Source: Zunongwangia atlantica 22II14-10F7 | GTDB taxonomy: Bacteria; Bacteroidota; Bacteroidia; Flavobacteriales; Flavobacteriaceae | Direction: 5' to 3' | DNA: 60,863 nt | NCBI RefSeq assembly: GCF_002094855.1 | Contig: NZ_ARYN01000021.1 | Span: 1-60,863 of the forward strand | Shown here: positions 44,256 through 53,600 of the stretch, in pieces | Layout of the letters: each line of letters opens with the position of its first letter | How positions within the stretch are numbered: position 1 is the first letter of the stretch | Translations under genes and position numbers: made by a program | The notes under the pieces: generated by a model | What the model was told of the DNA's origin: nothing | The model's input: the letters and a program-made list of their open reading frames with translations, nothing else | Database searches by the model: none

Positions 44256-44864
44256 TCAAAATTCAGTGAAATCAAATATTAAATGCTTCATTATACCTAT
44301 CTCAGAATGATTTGATTCGTAATAATTTTCTAATAGTTTATTCTGCTTATGATTCAATATTTCTGTTTCTCTTTTGTCTTTCTTCAACATTATATTTATT
44401 CCTTTTATAGTTTCACTTGATTGGCCTTCAAGTAAATAACCCAGCATACAACCAATAGGGTATTTCTTCGAAATATACCTTTGCATACCCTCATTTATAT
44501 ATGACCTTTTGAGGTTGGAATTCTTTTGTTTTAATCTTTTGGCTTCCATATAACAATGAAATCTGTTTTCTTTCCAAATTTTAAAATAGACAAAGTCAAT
44601 TCTTGGAAGCTTATCGGCAAATCCTTTCTTTTTATTTTCTAATTCAGATAAAAGTTTATTTTCAGTTTTGCAAGTAATTCTTTTTTTTAAAGAGAGTGGG
44701 CTTTCATTTACGTAATATCCTAATAATTCAGAAAAGTCATTTTCAAGCCAATCAATTTTATATTTCTTGTCTGTAATGGCAGTATTGTAAGCATTAACAA
44801 CCAATTCAATACAATCTTTTTCCAAAGCCTTTAAGTATTCTTGTCTATAATTCATTCTCACCAT
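44256..44864 (-). CDS. PD-(D/E)XK nuclease-like protein, partner of the adenine methyltransferase
   Basis: A 202-residue protein. The pattern RID90 ... YME107-A-K109 fits the PD-(D/E)XK core (Asp, then Glu-x-Lys after one strand), and EGMQRYISKKYPIGCMLGYL at 125-144 matches the helix with Gln/Arg-Tyr seen in many restriction-type members. The start overlaps the end of the methyltransferase gene (20 bases from the first ATG, 11 from the second, MNYRQ). The overlap and order suggest a restriction subunit or effector paired with the methyltransferase. Nuclease activity is inferred. Confidence 0.65.
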   Translation of the reverse strand: MVRMNYRQEYLKALEKDCIELVVNAYNTAITDKKYKIDWLENDFSELLGYYVNESPLSLKKRITCKTENKLLSELENKKKGFADKLPRIDFVYFKIWKENRFHCYMEAKRLKQKNSNLKRSYINEGMQRYISKKYPIGCMLGYLLEGQSSETIKGINIMLKKDKRETEILNHKQNKLLENYYESNHSEIGIMKHLIFDFTEF

Positions 44865-47800
44865 TTAAAATTTCGAGAATCAACTCGGAGGCATCTTCTA
44901 TTGCCATTGATTTGGACCAAAACCTACGCTGATTTGGACGAATTATAAAAATATCATCGCTTGTTTTGTAGTTCACTTTTTTTCTGAAATAGATACTGTT
45001 TGCTTTCTCTTCCCACAAGTGCTGGTCAATTTTTTTCAATTCTTCATCAAGATGTTCAGTAGAAGTTGAAACATCTTTTTTTACTTTTTCGTGGGAAAGT
45101 TTTATCATCATTAATGGCGAAAACCTATTAATATCTTCATAAACCGTAGCATTAACAAACAAATTTTGACCATCAAGAAATTCATTAAGCTCTTTGCTTA
45201 TTATTTTACTATATTCTTTTATGTGATTTTGCAATACAGGGTATAATGCAATTGATTTTTCCTTTCTATGGAATAACTCAATATTGCTTAACAAGTTTTG
45301 AATAGTAAACCTATCGCCTTCGGAAAAAACGCTAAAGATAATTTCATTAATCTCTTTCTCAACTGATTTGTTAATAGTACGAAATTCTTTGTCGTAAAGA
45401 CTATCATTAAATAACGTAATAATATTTTCTATTTGTTTTTTATCTATATTTTTCAATAAAACAGGAGCTTCAAACAATTCTTTATGCTTAACCACATCTC
45501 TTTCAATTCCCCAACTAGATGTTGTTAAAAAAGCGAAATATCGAATAAATTCTGAATTGAGATAAACGGTTAGTAATTTTAATAATGATTCATCATTATT
45601 TTTTGAGTAAATGCCAACTATTCCTTTTGTATATGCACTTTTGTAGTCAACAAATGTAGCTAGTAACGAAAGATGATTTTCATTTACTTTTATACCCTCA
45701 TTAAGTAAAATATGAGAAACTTTGTAAGCCTCAATTTTTCCTAATCTTCTAAATTTCTCTGCATCAATTCTTTTTTTTGGTTTTGGAGTATAATATTTTA
45801 AAATATTAGTAGGAGTATGAATTGGCAGCTTTTTTATTTCAGTATCTGGTTTATTAGATGGCTTGCTAAGCTCAAAGCCAACACCGTATTCTATACTCTC
45901 TTCCTTAAAAAATTTTTTGATTGAGGTATTTGAAAAATTTAATTTTTGTAACAACTCCCAATCATTCATTCCGCCCCACATTGCAACCTTCCAAATTTTT
46001 GTATCTGGTTTTTGACATTCTTCTCTTGGCAGATATTTTAAGTCGGTAAAATCAATGCTTAAGCCATCAATAATATTTGATTTTATAAATGTTTTTGGAG
46101 CATAATATGCAATTTTATCACTTGGCTTTATAGGTAACTCCTTTTGATAATATACAATACTGATGGGGCCTGTAGCATCACTGAATAACTGACCTCCAAA
46201 ATTTTTATGGGCATTCCGAAGAATTGAAAAGTTAAAAACCTTTTCCACATAACATCCATTGAACAACCATTTTCTAAAATTCTGATAAGTGCCACCTGTG
46301 TTGGTTAAAACTTTTGTATTAAAAATCAACGCAATTTCACCATTGGGAGCAAGTTTGGTGGCTTTATGTAAAAATGGTAACACCATTTCTTTGGCAAAGT
46401 CTTCTTTTTCACAATAATTGCGAATAGATACTGACAATTCCTTGGTGCCAAAAGGCGGATTCCCAATAACTAAATTATATTCTTTAGTATCTATTTTTTC
46501 ATTATCTGCAATAGTATCCCGACAAAAAAGGTTTTCCCCTTGCTCTTTTAGTGATTTGTCATTTGGGTTATTGATAAGATTAGGCAAACGGTGCCTTTTC
46601 TTTTGCCATAAAGTCTTCGGATCTAAACAATCAACCAAGGCCAAATATAAACTGAAAGCGGCTACTTTTATCGCTTGCGCGTGTAATTCAACTCCAAAGA
46701 TATTATCAGTCAGTAATTTTTTGAGTTTATAAAAATCAGTTAGTTTTTCGCCGTGATCATTTTCATAACGTCTTACCAAACGTTTAAAACCCTCGACTAG
46801 AAAAATTCCCGAACCACAACTTGGATCTAAGATTTTGATATTGTAGTTTTTCTCTGTTTCGTTAACAGGTAACTTTTCATTCAGAATAAATTCAACTAAT
46901 GATGGAGGGGTATAATAAGTTCCCGTTTTTTTCTTTAGATCAGGGTCGGTTTCAAATAGAAAGTTTTCGTAAATCTCGCTTAATAATTCAATTTGAATAA
47001 TGCTGAAATTAAACAAACGCCAATTTTCAAAAAGGTCTATTTGTGGAGTATTATCATTACCACTTATAAAACATTTTTTTATCAACCGAAGTTGTTGACT
47101 TGTTATTTTCTCGGCTTCTTCTACCGTAAAAAGGTTTCCATTAAAATCTTCCTCCAATCTTCTATATAATTGATATGTAGCTTTTGGACTATCTAAAATA
47201 TCAAAATATGATGTTGCATTTTCTTTAAAACGAGAATATAATTTCTTGTCTGTAGCACCTCTGTCCTCAAGATATAACAGAAATAAGGAACGAAGTATGA
47301 TTTTGTGTATTAATTCTTTATTTAACCCCTGCCTACTTAGCTGATTAGCAGTATTAACCAAACTAGAAACCAAGTATTTATCAACTCTGCGCTGAAGCTT
47401 TATTTTGTCCCGTATAAACTGTGCTTCTTCCAATGTCCAAAGAATCCCTGAATCGATGGCAATTCTTGAAAATAGCTTATTTAGTTCTTCGAGTTGCTGT
47501 TTGTCTGAAAATTGATATGTTTTTATTTCAACTTTTTTGAGTTCTTTTTCAAAATCAAAATCTTCCTTATTTTTAATTAGTGGTTTCTCAGAGCAATTAT
47601 AAATCCTAACTTCTGTGTCTGAATATACATAAAGAAAGAGTACTTTTTTATAATTCCATACTTTTTTATGTGCACCTGCTATTTCTTGCAATGTTTTTTC
47701 GTCAAAGCATTCTACTTTTTTCAAAAAAACGGCAGGGAAGCTATTTCCATTGTTATCGGTATTGAAGTAAACCGAATCAATGTTAAACGATTTTTCATTA

Positions 47801-47907
47801 ACTTCATTTAGGATAATCGCCTCACTTTCCAAAAGATTATCCCTTTTGGATTTTACAGATTTTGCTCTGTCTAAGCCAATTAGCGTTATTGCTTGCTTAC
47901 CTGTCAT
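44845..47907 (-). CDS. Large N6-adenine DNA methyltransferase (Eco57I/type IIG-like)
   Basis: A 1020-residue protein. The N-terminal ~110 residues resemble the start of type IIG enzymes (AHKKVWNYKKVLFLYVY ... RIYNC). A helical linker is followed by TGTYYTP at 328-334, the SAM-binding motif DPSCGSG at 361-367 and the catalytic NPPFG at 483-487. The last ~400 residues would hold the target-recognition region. It methylates adenine in a specific site (family knowledge); the site is unknown. It is transcribed ahead of the nuclease-like gene, which overlaps its 3' end. No separate specificity (HsdS) gene is present. Confidence 0.88.
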   Translation of the reverse strand: MTGKQAITLIGLDRAKSVKSKRDNLLESEAIILNEVNEKSFNIDSVYFNTDNNGNSFPAVFLKKVECFDEKTLQEIAGAHKKVWNYKKVLFLYVYSDTEVRIYNCSEKPLIKNKEDFDFEKELKKVEIKTYQFSDKQQLEELNKLFSRIAIDSGILWTLEEAQFIRDKIKLQRRVDKYLVSSLVNTANQLSRQGLNKELIHKIILRSLFLLYLEDRGATDKKLYSRFKENATSYFDILDSPKATYQLYRRLEEDFNGNLFTVEEAEKITSQQLRLIKKCFISGNDNTPQIDLFENWRLFNFSIIQIELLSEIYENFLFETDPDLKKKTGTYYTPPSLVEFILNEKLPVNETEKNYNIKILDPSCGSGIFLVEGFKRLVRRYENDHGEKLTDFYKLKKLLTDNIFGVELHAQAIKVAAFSLYLALVDCLDPKTLWQKKRHRLPNLINNPNDKSLKEQGENLFCRDTIADNEKIDTKEYNLVIGNPPFGTKELSVSIRNYCEKEDFAKEMVLPFLHKATKLAPNGEIALIFNTKVLTNTGGTYQNFRKWLFNGCYVEKVFNFSILRNAHKNFGGQLFSDATGPISIVYYQKELPIKPSDKIAYYAPKTFIKSNIIDGLSIDFTDLKYLPREECQKPDTKIWKVAMWGGMNDWELLQKLNFSNTSIKKFFKEESIEYGVGFELSKPSNKPDTEIKKLPIHTPTNILKYYTPKPKKRIDAEKFRRLGKIEAYKVSHILLNEGIKVNENHLSLLATFVDYKSAYTKGIVGIYSKNNDESLLKLLTVYLNSEFIRYFAFLTTSSWGIERDVVKHKELFEAPVLLKNIDKKQIENIITLFNDSLYDKEFRTINKSVEKEINEIIFSVFSEGDRFTIQNLLSNIELFHRKEKSIALYPVLQNHIKEYSKIISKELNEFLDGQNLFVNATVYEDINRFSPLMMIKLSHEKVKKDVSTSTEHLDEELKKIDQHLWEEKANSIYFRKKVNYKTSDDIFIIRPNQRRFWSKSMAIEDASELILEILNGENEL

Positions 47908-47960
47908 TTTACCCGTCTGTCCTTACAAATTTCTTGCCTAAAATACAAATTTCAGCCGGC

Positions 47961-47976
47961 AACGATAATTATTGTT
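47961..47976. promoter_or_regulatory. Near-palindrome upstream of the methyltransferase gene
   Basis: AACGATAATTATTGTT is symmetric except at one base pair and lies about 54 bases before the methyltransferase start. It could be an operator for a regulator, but no control protein gene is adjacent. Confidence 0.25.
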
Positions 47977-48042
47977 ACCTTTTTTTTAAGATAAACCTAA
48001 TAGCATTTCTGCATTTATCAAATCTTTTTTAATAGAGTTCAA

Positions 48043-48278
48043 CTATTCATACTCGCATTCAATGGAATCCTTTCCACTATGATTGTTGTAATAATAAACT
48101 TGTTTCCGGACCCCTCCAAGCTTGTCATATGCATCCTTAAATGTTTGATACGATCCATTGAACATCCTGGAGCCCTATTATTTTCCTCTATAGTAGAAGC
48201 ACCTATAAAATCTTTCAAAGCATTGTTATAACCTTTATTAAAGAGCCTATACTTCCATTGGTTTTCTCCCAGTGGGAC
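48043..48278 (-). pseudogene. Decayed gene fragment with a frameshift
   Basis: Two minus-strand reading frames each read like good protein and join at about 48165. Upstream is a frame with LGENQWKYRLFNKGYNNALK then GASTIEENNRAPG; downstream is a 40-residue frame starting MFNGSYQTFKDAYDKLGG and ending ECEYE before TAG. A single frameshift near the join would reunite them. The 5' end is lost at a stop near 48280. I do not recognise the parent family. Confidence 0.4.
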
Positions 48279-48475
48279 CTATCACCTTCTGATTATTGAT
48301 CATCAGATTATACAGTGTAATATTTATAATTTAACCTATTGTTCAATATTACAGCATTTTAAAAATGTTAGCAGTATATTAGTCGTATAGTATATGTTTA
48401 TTGTTATGAAGAGGTGACCGGTTTGTGAATCACGGATTATTGGTAGGTCTGATAAGAAATTTTGTTCGACCAAAT

Positions 48476-48691
48476 TTAAATCCGTTCACCAGTATGGAAC
48501 AAGACAACAAACAGGGGATTTTTATCTCGAGATCGATCGTCAACTAAAAATAAACCGAAAGATTTTAAAAACCTATAATTACAAAGGTAAACTACGGTAA
48601 GAAAATCAGCACTCGTAAACGACGGTTTAATCCCGGTTTTTTCACTCATTATTGGAAAAATTCCAAAGGGGATGTGTAATTCTTTGTTCAT
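48476..48691 (-). CDS. Possible small hypothetical protein (71 aa)
   Basis: An open frame of 71 codons (MNKELHIPFGIFPIMSEKTG at the start) with no recognised family or clear ribosome-binding site. It lies alone in a gene-poor 1.2-kb stretch and may be a relic or chance frame. Confidence 0.25.
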   Translation of the reverse strand: MNKELHIPFGIFPIMSEKTGIKPSFTSADFLTVVYLCNYRFLKSFGLFLVDDRSRDKNPLFVVLFHTGERI

Positions 48692-49134
48692 GATTATGTT
48701 TTTTAGATTTAAAAAAATCAGGTCAAGATAAATACCGATTTAGGAATGGCAGGAATATATCAGGAAATATTATAACCTAATCATTATACTATTGGATTTG
48801 GCTTAATCTTAGAAAATCTTGCTAAGAATACCAGATATTAAAATTCTTTATTAATTGACTTTTAATTGACTTTTAATTAAGAAGGTTTTGGCGCTTTACG
48901 AATATAAACTATCATCCAGTCGCGAAGAATACGATATATTATTTACCCAGGTGATTTTTTGGATACGGTGATTATTGCCAATTCCCGATTCGCTGTTTAC
49001 GCACTTTTCAAATTTTTTGTAGAATATAATAATGAGGAAAATAAAACAATTGGTCTTAAAAGTTTTTTGACTGGTGAAATTATGGATAAGTATGTTCAAT
49101 TTAAAATTTGTAATAAGTAACAAGAATAATTTAA

Positions 49135-49731
49135 TTATTCGTTTTTCCTAGATAACCATTTTTCTCCTACTTTTTCTATAGCCTTTGCTACCATTTTTGA
49201 AGGTAACCTCTTTTTTAATCTGTATTTATACTCAGGTACACCGTTATTATTAATTTTTTTTCCGGTTTTTATGATATAGTTTTTGAGCCTAGTTTTATTC
49301 CATTCGATTGAATAAGTAGCAAATTTTTTTGGTAATGAATTTATTAATTCTTTATTGGTAAACTCATCTTCTAGATTGTATACGTTAGATAGCAACACAA
49401 TAATATATGAAATTGGTTTTCCAGTGTATTGATTTGTAGAAATATTTCTAACTAGTTTTACATTTATAGTCCTTTTAGCTAGCTCATCAATTTCATTTTC
49501 ATTAAGTGCTTTGGTCAAAAGGTCAGCTGTAGTAAGCCCTAGAAATTCTCTTACACATTTGAGATCTTTTAACAGAGGTTCTTGTTTATAAGCTAAAATA
49601 TTAGATAATTTATTGGTAGGCCAGTTCATTTTCCTGTTAAACTTGAATTTGCTCAAATGTAATCGATGAATGATATTGGAAAGATTATTTATAAATAATT
49701 CCTTTTCATCTATTTCCGAATAATTTTCCAT
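49135..49731 (-). CDS. XRE-like putative DNA-binding protein
   Basis: A 198-residue basic protein. Residues about 10-75 resemble a lambda-repressor-like helix-turn-helix domain (WPTNKLSNILAYKQEPLL, then REFLGLTTADLL). The C-terminal ~120 residues are Lys/Asn-rich and unassigned. It may regulate island genes. Its start lies 18 bases from a consensus promoter pointing the other way, so it could control that divergent transcript. Confidence 0.55.
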   Translation of the reverse strand: MENYSEIDEKELFINNLSNIIHRLHLSKFKFNRKMNWPTNKLSNILAYKQEPLLKDLKCVREFLGLTTADLLTKALNENEIDELAKRTINVKLVRNISTNQYTGKPISYIIVLLSNVYNLEDEFTNKELINSLPKKFATYSIEWNKTRLKNYIIKTGKKINNNGVPEYKYRLKKRLPSKMVAKAIEKVGEKWLSRKNE

Positions 49732-49748
49732 TAACTCGATTAATAAAA

Positions 49749-49779
49749 TTTGTTTATATCGATTTGTTGTTTATATTTG
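49749..49779 (+). promoter_or_regulatory. Consensus Bacteroidota promoter facing right
   Basis: TTTG at 49749-49752, exactly 19 bases, then TATATTTG at 49772-49779. The match to TTTG-N19-TAnnTTTG is complete. Transcription would start near 49786 and enter a hairpin-rich segment, not a protein gene. Confidence 0.65.
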
Positions 49780-49785
49780 TCATAT

Positions 49786-49930
49786 ACTAATAGCGACACG
49801 GAAATAGGGGAAGCCCTATTGTAACGATGTTGACTCGTTCGAAATCCGCCAGATTGCCACGAGTTGACCGAGTGATCGCCTATTGCTGGAATTGATTATC
49901 TTCGCGATATATTCCAGTATGGCGTTACTC
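49786..49930 (+). ncRNA. Candidate structured RNA behind the consensus promoter
   Basis: Three nested or successive helices are seen. P1: AATAGGG (49803-49809) / CCCTATT (49814-49820), loop GAAG. P2: ACTCG (49833-49837) / CGAGT (49860-49864). P3: 49870-49880 with 49921-49930, ten pairs with one bulge, enclosing CTGGAAT (49886-49892) / ATTCCAG (49911-49917) and TATC/GATA. No protein frame fits on this strand. No known RNA family recognised; the 3' end is a guess, set at the end of P3. Confidence 0.45.
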
Positions 49931-50128
49931 GTTAACTTTTGGGGCAAACTTGAATCTTAGGATGAAAGATGGTTTCTGGCGGAACCACGAACTTAAGTTA
50001 CGAGGACGCTTACTGGTTTTATTAATCCTCTTCAGCTTTCCGGGTACATCATCGTTTACATAATAAATATTAATATGAAAACGAGAACCACATATCCTAC
50101 TAAACACCTTTGCGGCATATTGCTGCAT
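49925..50128 (-). CDS. Possible small basic protein (67 aa)
   Basis: A minus-strand frame of 67 codons (MQQYAAKVFSRICGSRFHIN at the start), very basic. No family, ribosome-binding site or partner recognised. It may be a chance frame or a relic of a mobile-element gene. Confidence 0.25.
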   Translation of the reverse strand: MQQYAAKVFSRICGSRFHINIYYVNDDVPGKLKRINKTSKRPRNLSSWFRQKPSFILRFKFAPKVNE

Positions 50129-50573
50129 GAGAGTTTATTCTCTTTTCATAAAAGCGAACCACAGCCCCGATCCTTACAATCTATTTCAAAAAACAAAATT
50201 TGCGCCCCAGAATAATACAGATTAGCCGGTAGTAAAAGCCCTAACTTTTGCCCGGTATAACCGGCCTGGTACCTGTGTAAACCACATAGGCGTAGTCATA
50301 GGATTAACCAATGTATTATCTAGTACTCGCAATGCTAAAAATACAGGGTTTTCCTTAGTTACGCAAATCCAATATTTGCTATTACAGGCAAGCTGGGTCG
50401 GTTTTAATAAGCTAAGTCAAGCTTCAATAAAAAAATACCGCTGATAGGTTAAAACTTTTGGCTATTAGTTGAAAGCTTTACGGAAAGTAAACAGTAAAAC
50501 TGTAGAATCGTTAATCCTAAATTATAAACTATAAGATTGAACAAACAAAACCACACACATTTGAATTGGCGTG
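50129..50573. other. Long non-coding leader region before the SusC gene
   Basis: No gene is supported in these 445 bases. Frames are short on both strands. It contains G+C-rich islets around 50225-50290 in otherwise A+T-rich DNA, perhaps relic sequence or a long 5' leader. Confidence 0.45.
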
Positions 50574-50637
50574 GCCTTCAAAGGCTAAAAGCTAAAGCCT
50601 TCCTGCGATTAAGATTGCTGTCTAGTGCAGGAAGGCT
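50574..50637 (+). promoter_or_regulatory. Competing hairpins in the SusC leader
   Basis: Segment 1 GCCTT (50574-50578), segment 2 AAGGCT (50581-50586), segment 3 AGCCTTCCTGC (50596-50606), segment 4 GCAGGAAGGCT (50627-50637). Segments 1:2, 2:3 and 3:4 can each pair, and 3:4 is a perfect 11-bp stem with a 20-nt loop. The last arm ends 45 bases before the SusC ATG, and no T run follows. This could be a translation- or stability-controlling leader. Confidence 0.45.
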
Positions 50638-50682
50638 ATGGTTTAATTAACTAATAAAGTAACACAAAACCACAGCTAAATT

Positions 50683-53600
50683 ATGAAAAATAATTACAGG
50701 TGCTGCAATCTTGTAGTGCTAATACCCCTTTTATGTTCATTTTTCATCTTAGGAAGAATGAATGCTGCTCCTTATTTATTGATGTCGAGTAGCGAAATAT
50801 TAAAATTTGAATCTTTTTTTCAACAACAAATATCCGGAACCGTAAGGGATCAGAATGGTGTTCCTATTCCCGGAGTGAATGTAATCGTTCAGGGATCTTC
50901 TAACGGAACCATGACCAACCTTGATGGTGAATATACCATTGTTGCTAGTGTGGGGGATACGCTCGTATTTTCTTATATAGGCTTTAAAGAATTTAAAGTT
51001 CAGGTGAATGATACCTTTACTGGAGAGGTTACCCTGGAAAGCTCTGTTGATGCGCTAGAAGAGGTCGTCATTAATGCCGGTTATTATAATACTACACAGC
51101 GGGAGCGCACGGGGAATATCGTAAAAGTAAGTGCTGCAGAAATTGAAATTCAACCTTTAACAAGTCCTCTTTTATCCTTGCAGGGGCGTATGCCGGGTGT
51201 AGAGTTATCACAGGCTGGTGGAGTTGTCGGCCAGGCGCCTACTATTCGTATTCGGGGTAGGAATAGTCTTAGAATGCAAGGGGACTATCCTTTAATTATT
51301 TTAGATGGTGTACCATTAGACGCTAGCCCGATTAATAGTGTTGGAGAGTTTGGGAGAAGTTCTGGAATGGATCCCCTAAGTACGCTTAATCTCACCAATA
51401 TTGAAAGTATAGAAATCCTTAAGGATGCCGATGCTACTGCTATCTATGGATCTCGTGGCGCTAATGGAGTAGTGCTTATTACCACTAAAAGAAATATTCA
51501 AACTAAAGTGGAAACTGCCGTGCAAGCCAGAATATATATCGGTGTTTCACAGGTGTCCCATAAGATGGATCTCATGAATACCAGAGAATACTTAAGTATA
51601 CGACGACAGGCCTTTGAAAACGATGGGGTGACCCCATCGGAAACCAATGCACCTGAGCTGCTACTTTGGGATCAGAACAAGGATACCGATTGGCAGGAGG
51701 TGTTTATGGGACATTCATCCCCCATTACAGATATAAATCTGTCCCTTTCTGAATCAAACGAGAACACCTCTTTTTTGATTGGTGGATCTTATCACACCGA
51801 AGGATCTGTATTTCCCGGAGACTTTAATTATCAAAAAGCAACCGCAAACCTCAATCTTAACCATAGTTCCAACGATAAAAAGTTCAAGCTTCAATTCACC
51901 TCTAATTATGGAACAGATCAAAATCATCTTTTTAGCGGAACCAATTTTGTGAATTATGCTCGTAGGCTTCCCCCTAATGCCCCTGCAATCTATACGGAAG
52001 ATGGTAGCTTAAATTGGGAAGGATGGACCATATCAGATAACCCTTTGGCAGTACTGAATCAACCAGTGGAAATTGAAACCAATAACCTCATTGCTAATCT
52101 ACAACTAAACTACGAAGTACTGGAAGGTTTGAGCCTTAGGGCCAATTTTGGATATACCCATATGACCAGTCAGGAAGTGACCAGAAATTTACAGGAGTCT
52201 TTTAATCCGGATGATTGGGATTGGATTGAACTCAACTCTTTTCATTCAGATACCAAAAGGAATTCCTGGATTATCGAACCACAAGTGGATTTTTCAAAAG
52301 ACTTTGGGCAACTGGAATTGAATATGCTCGGAGGCGCGACCTTTCAGGAGAATACTACTACAAATCTTTTTCTGGAAGGTATTGGTTATAGCGATGATAA
52401 TCTGGTGGGTAACCTGAATGCTGCTGAAGAGATTAGAGTGTCTACGGATCGTAAGATCACCTATCGTTATGCCGCCCTTTTTGGACGCCTAGGAATAAAC
52501 TGGTACAAAAAGTATTTTCTTAATCTTACCGGAAGGCGAGATGGATCTTCCCGTTTTGGGCCTAACAGGCGTTTTTCTGAGTTCTGGGCAGTAGGGGGTG
52601 CCTGGATTTTTTCTGAGGAGCTTTTTCTGAGCAAACTTCCTTTTTTAAGTTTTGGTAAATTACGAGCGAGTTACGGAACAACAGGGAGTGATCAAATCCC
52701 GGATTATGGCTTTTTAGATACTTACGAGGTTACTGCTGGTCCCGGTGGACTTTTTCCTACGAGCCCTTTTAATCCTAATTATTCCTGGGAAATTAATAAG
52801 AAACTCGAAGCCGCTTTACAACTAGGGTTTTTAGAAGATAAAATTAACCTTGAAGTGGCATGGTATCGCAACCGTTCATCGAATCAACTAACAGGATATC
52901 CTTTACCTGCGATGACTGGATTTACCTCGGTACAGGCTAATCTTCCAGCAACGATTGAAAATAAAGGATGGGAGTTTATTGTATCAATTGCACCTATTCA
53001 AAATAAGAAATTTTATTGGCAGACTTCCGTCAACTTTACGGTTCCTGAGAATAAACTGGTGAAATTTGAAAACCTTGAAATGTCTTCTTATCGCCAAACC
53101 TATAAGATTGGAGAGCCACTTAATATCGCTATGCTCTATAAATTTGACGGAATAGATCCTGAAACAGGACGTTATCGCATTTTGGATGCCAATGGAGATG
53201 GGCGTTATGATTTTGAAGATCGGATCATTACTCAGCCATTGGGTAGGCAGTATTATGGCGGAATTCATAATAATTTCAGATGTGGAAACTTTAATCTGGA
53301 GTTCCTAGTGCAGTATATCCGGCAGGATGGGTATTCCATCAGCCAAATAACCACCCCTCCCGGCCTTTATGGAAATACAACAAGGGATGTTCTCAATGCA
53401 TGGCAACAGCAAGGAGACCCCGAAGATATCCAAAAACTTTCTCAATCGGTGTATTCTCTTTTATCCTACAACGAGGCCATGAATAGTGATCTTGTTGTTC
53501 AGGATAACTCATTTTTACGCCTAAAAACCCTTTCTGTTGGATATCGTTTTCCTACAGGCTTTTTAGATCACCTGGGGGTACGGGAATTAAACCTGTTTGC

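Noticed and set aside
44256-47907. BREX (PglX) or DISARM defence system
   Set aside because: The methyltransferase is alone with a small nuclease-like gene; none of the other BREX or DISARM genes is nearby.
48896-49123. 75-codon minus-strand frame
   Set aside because: Composition is extremely Ile/Phe/Asn-rich with no start context; it looks like chance in A+T-rich DNA.
49786-49930. Retron ncRNA
   Set aside because: No reverse transcriptase gene is near, and the a1/a2 pairing typical of retrons is not seen.
49732-50682. Invertible promoter for the SusC operon
   Set aside because: No matched inverted repeats flank the promoter at 49749-49779, and no dedicated invertase lies beside it.
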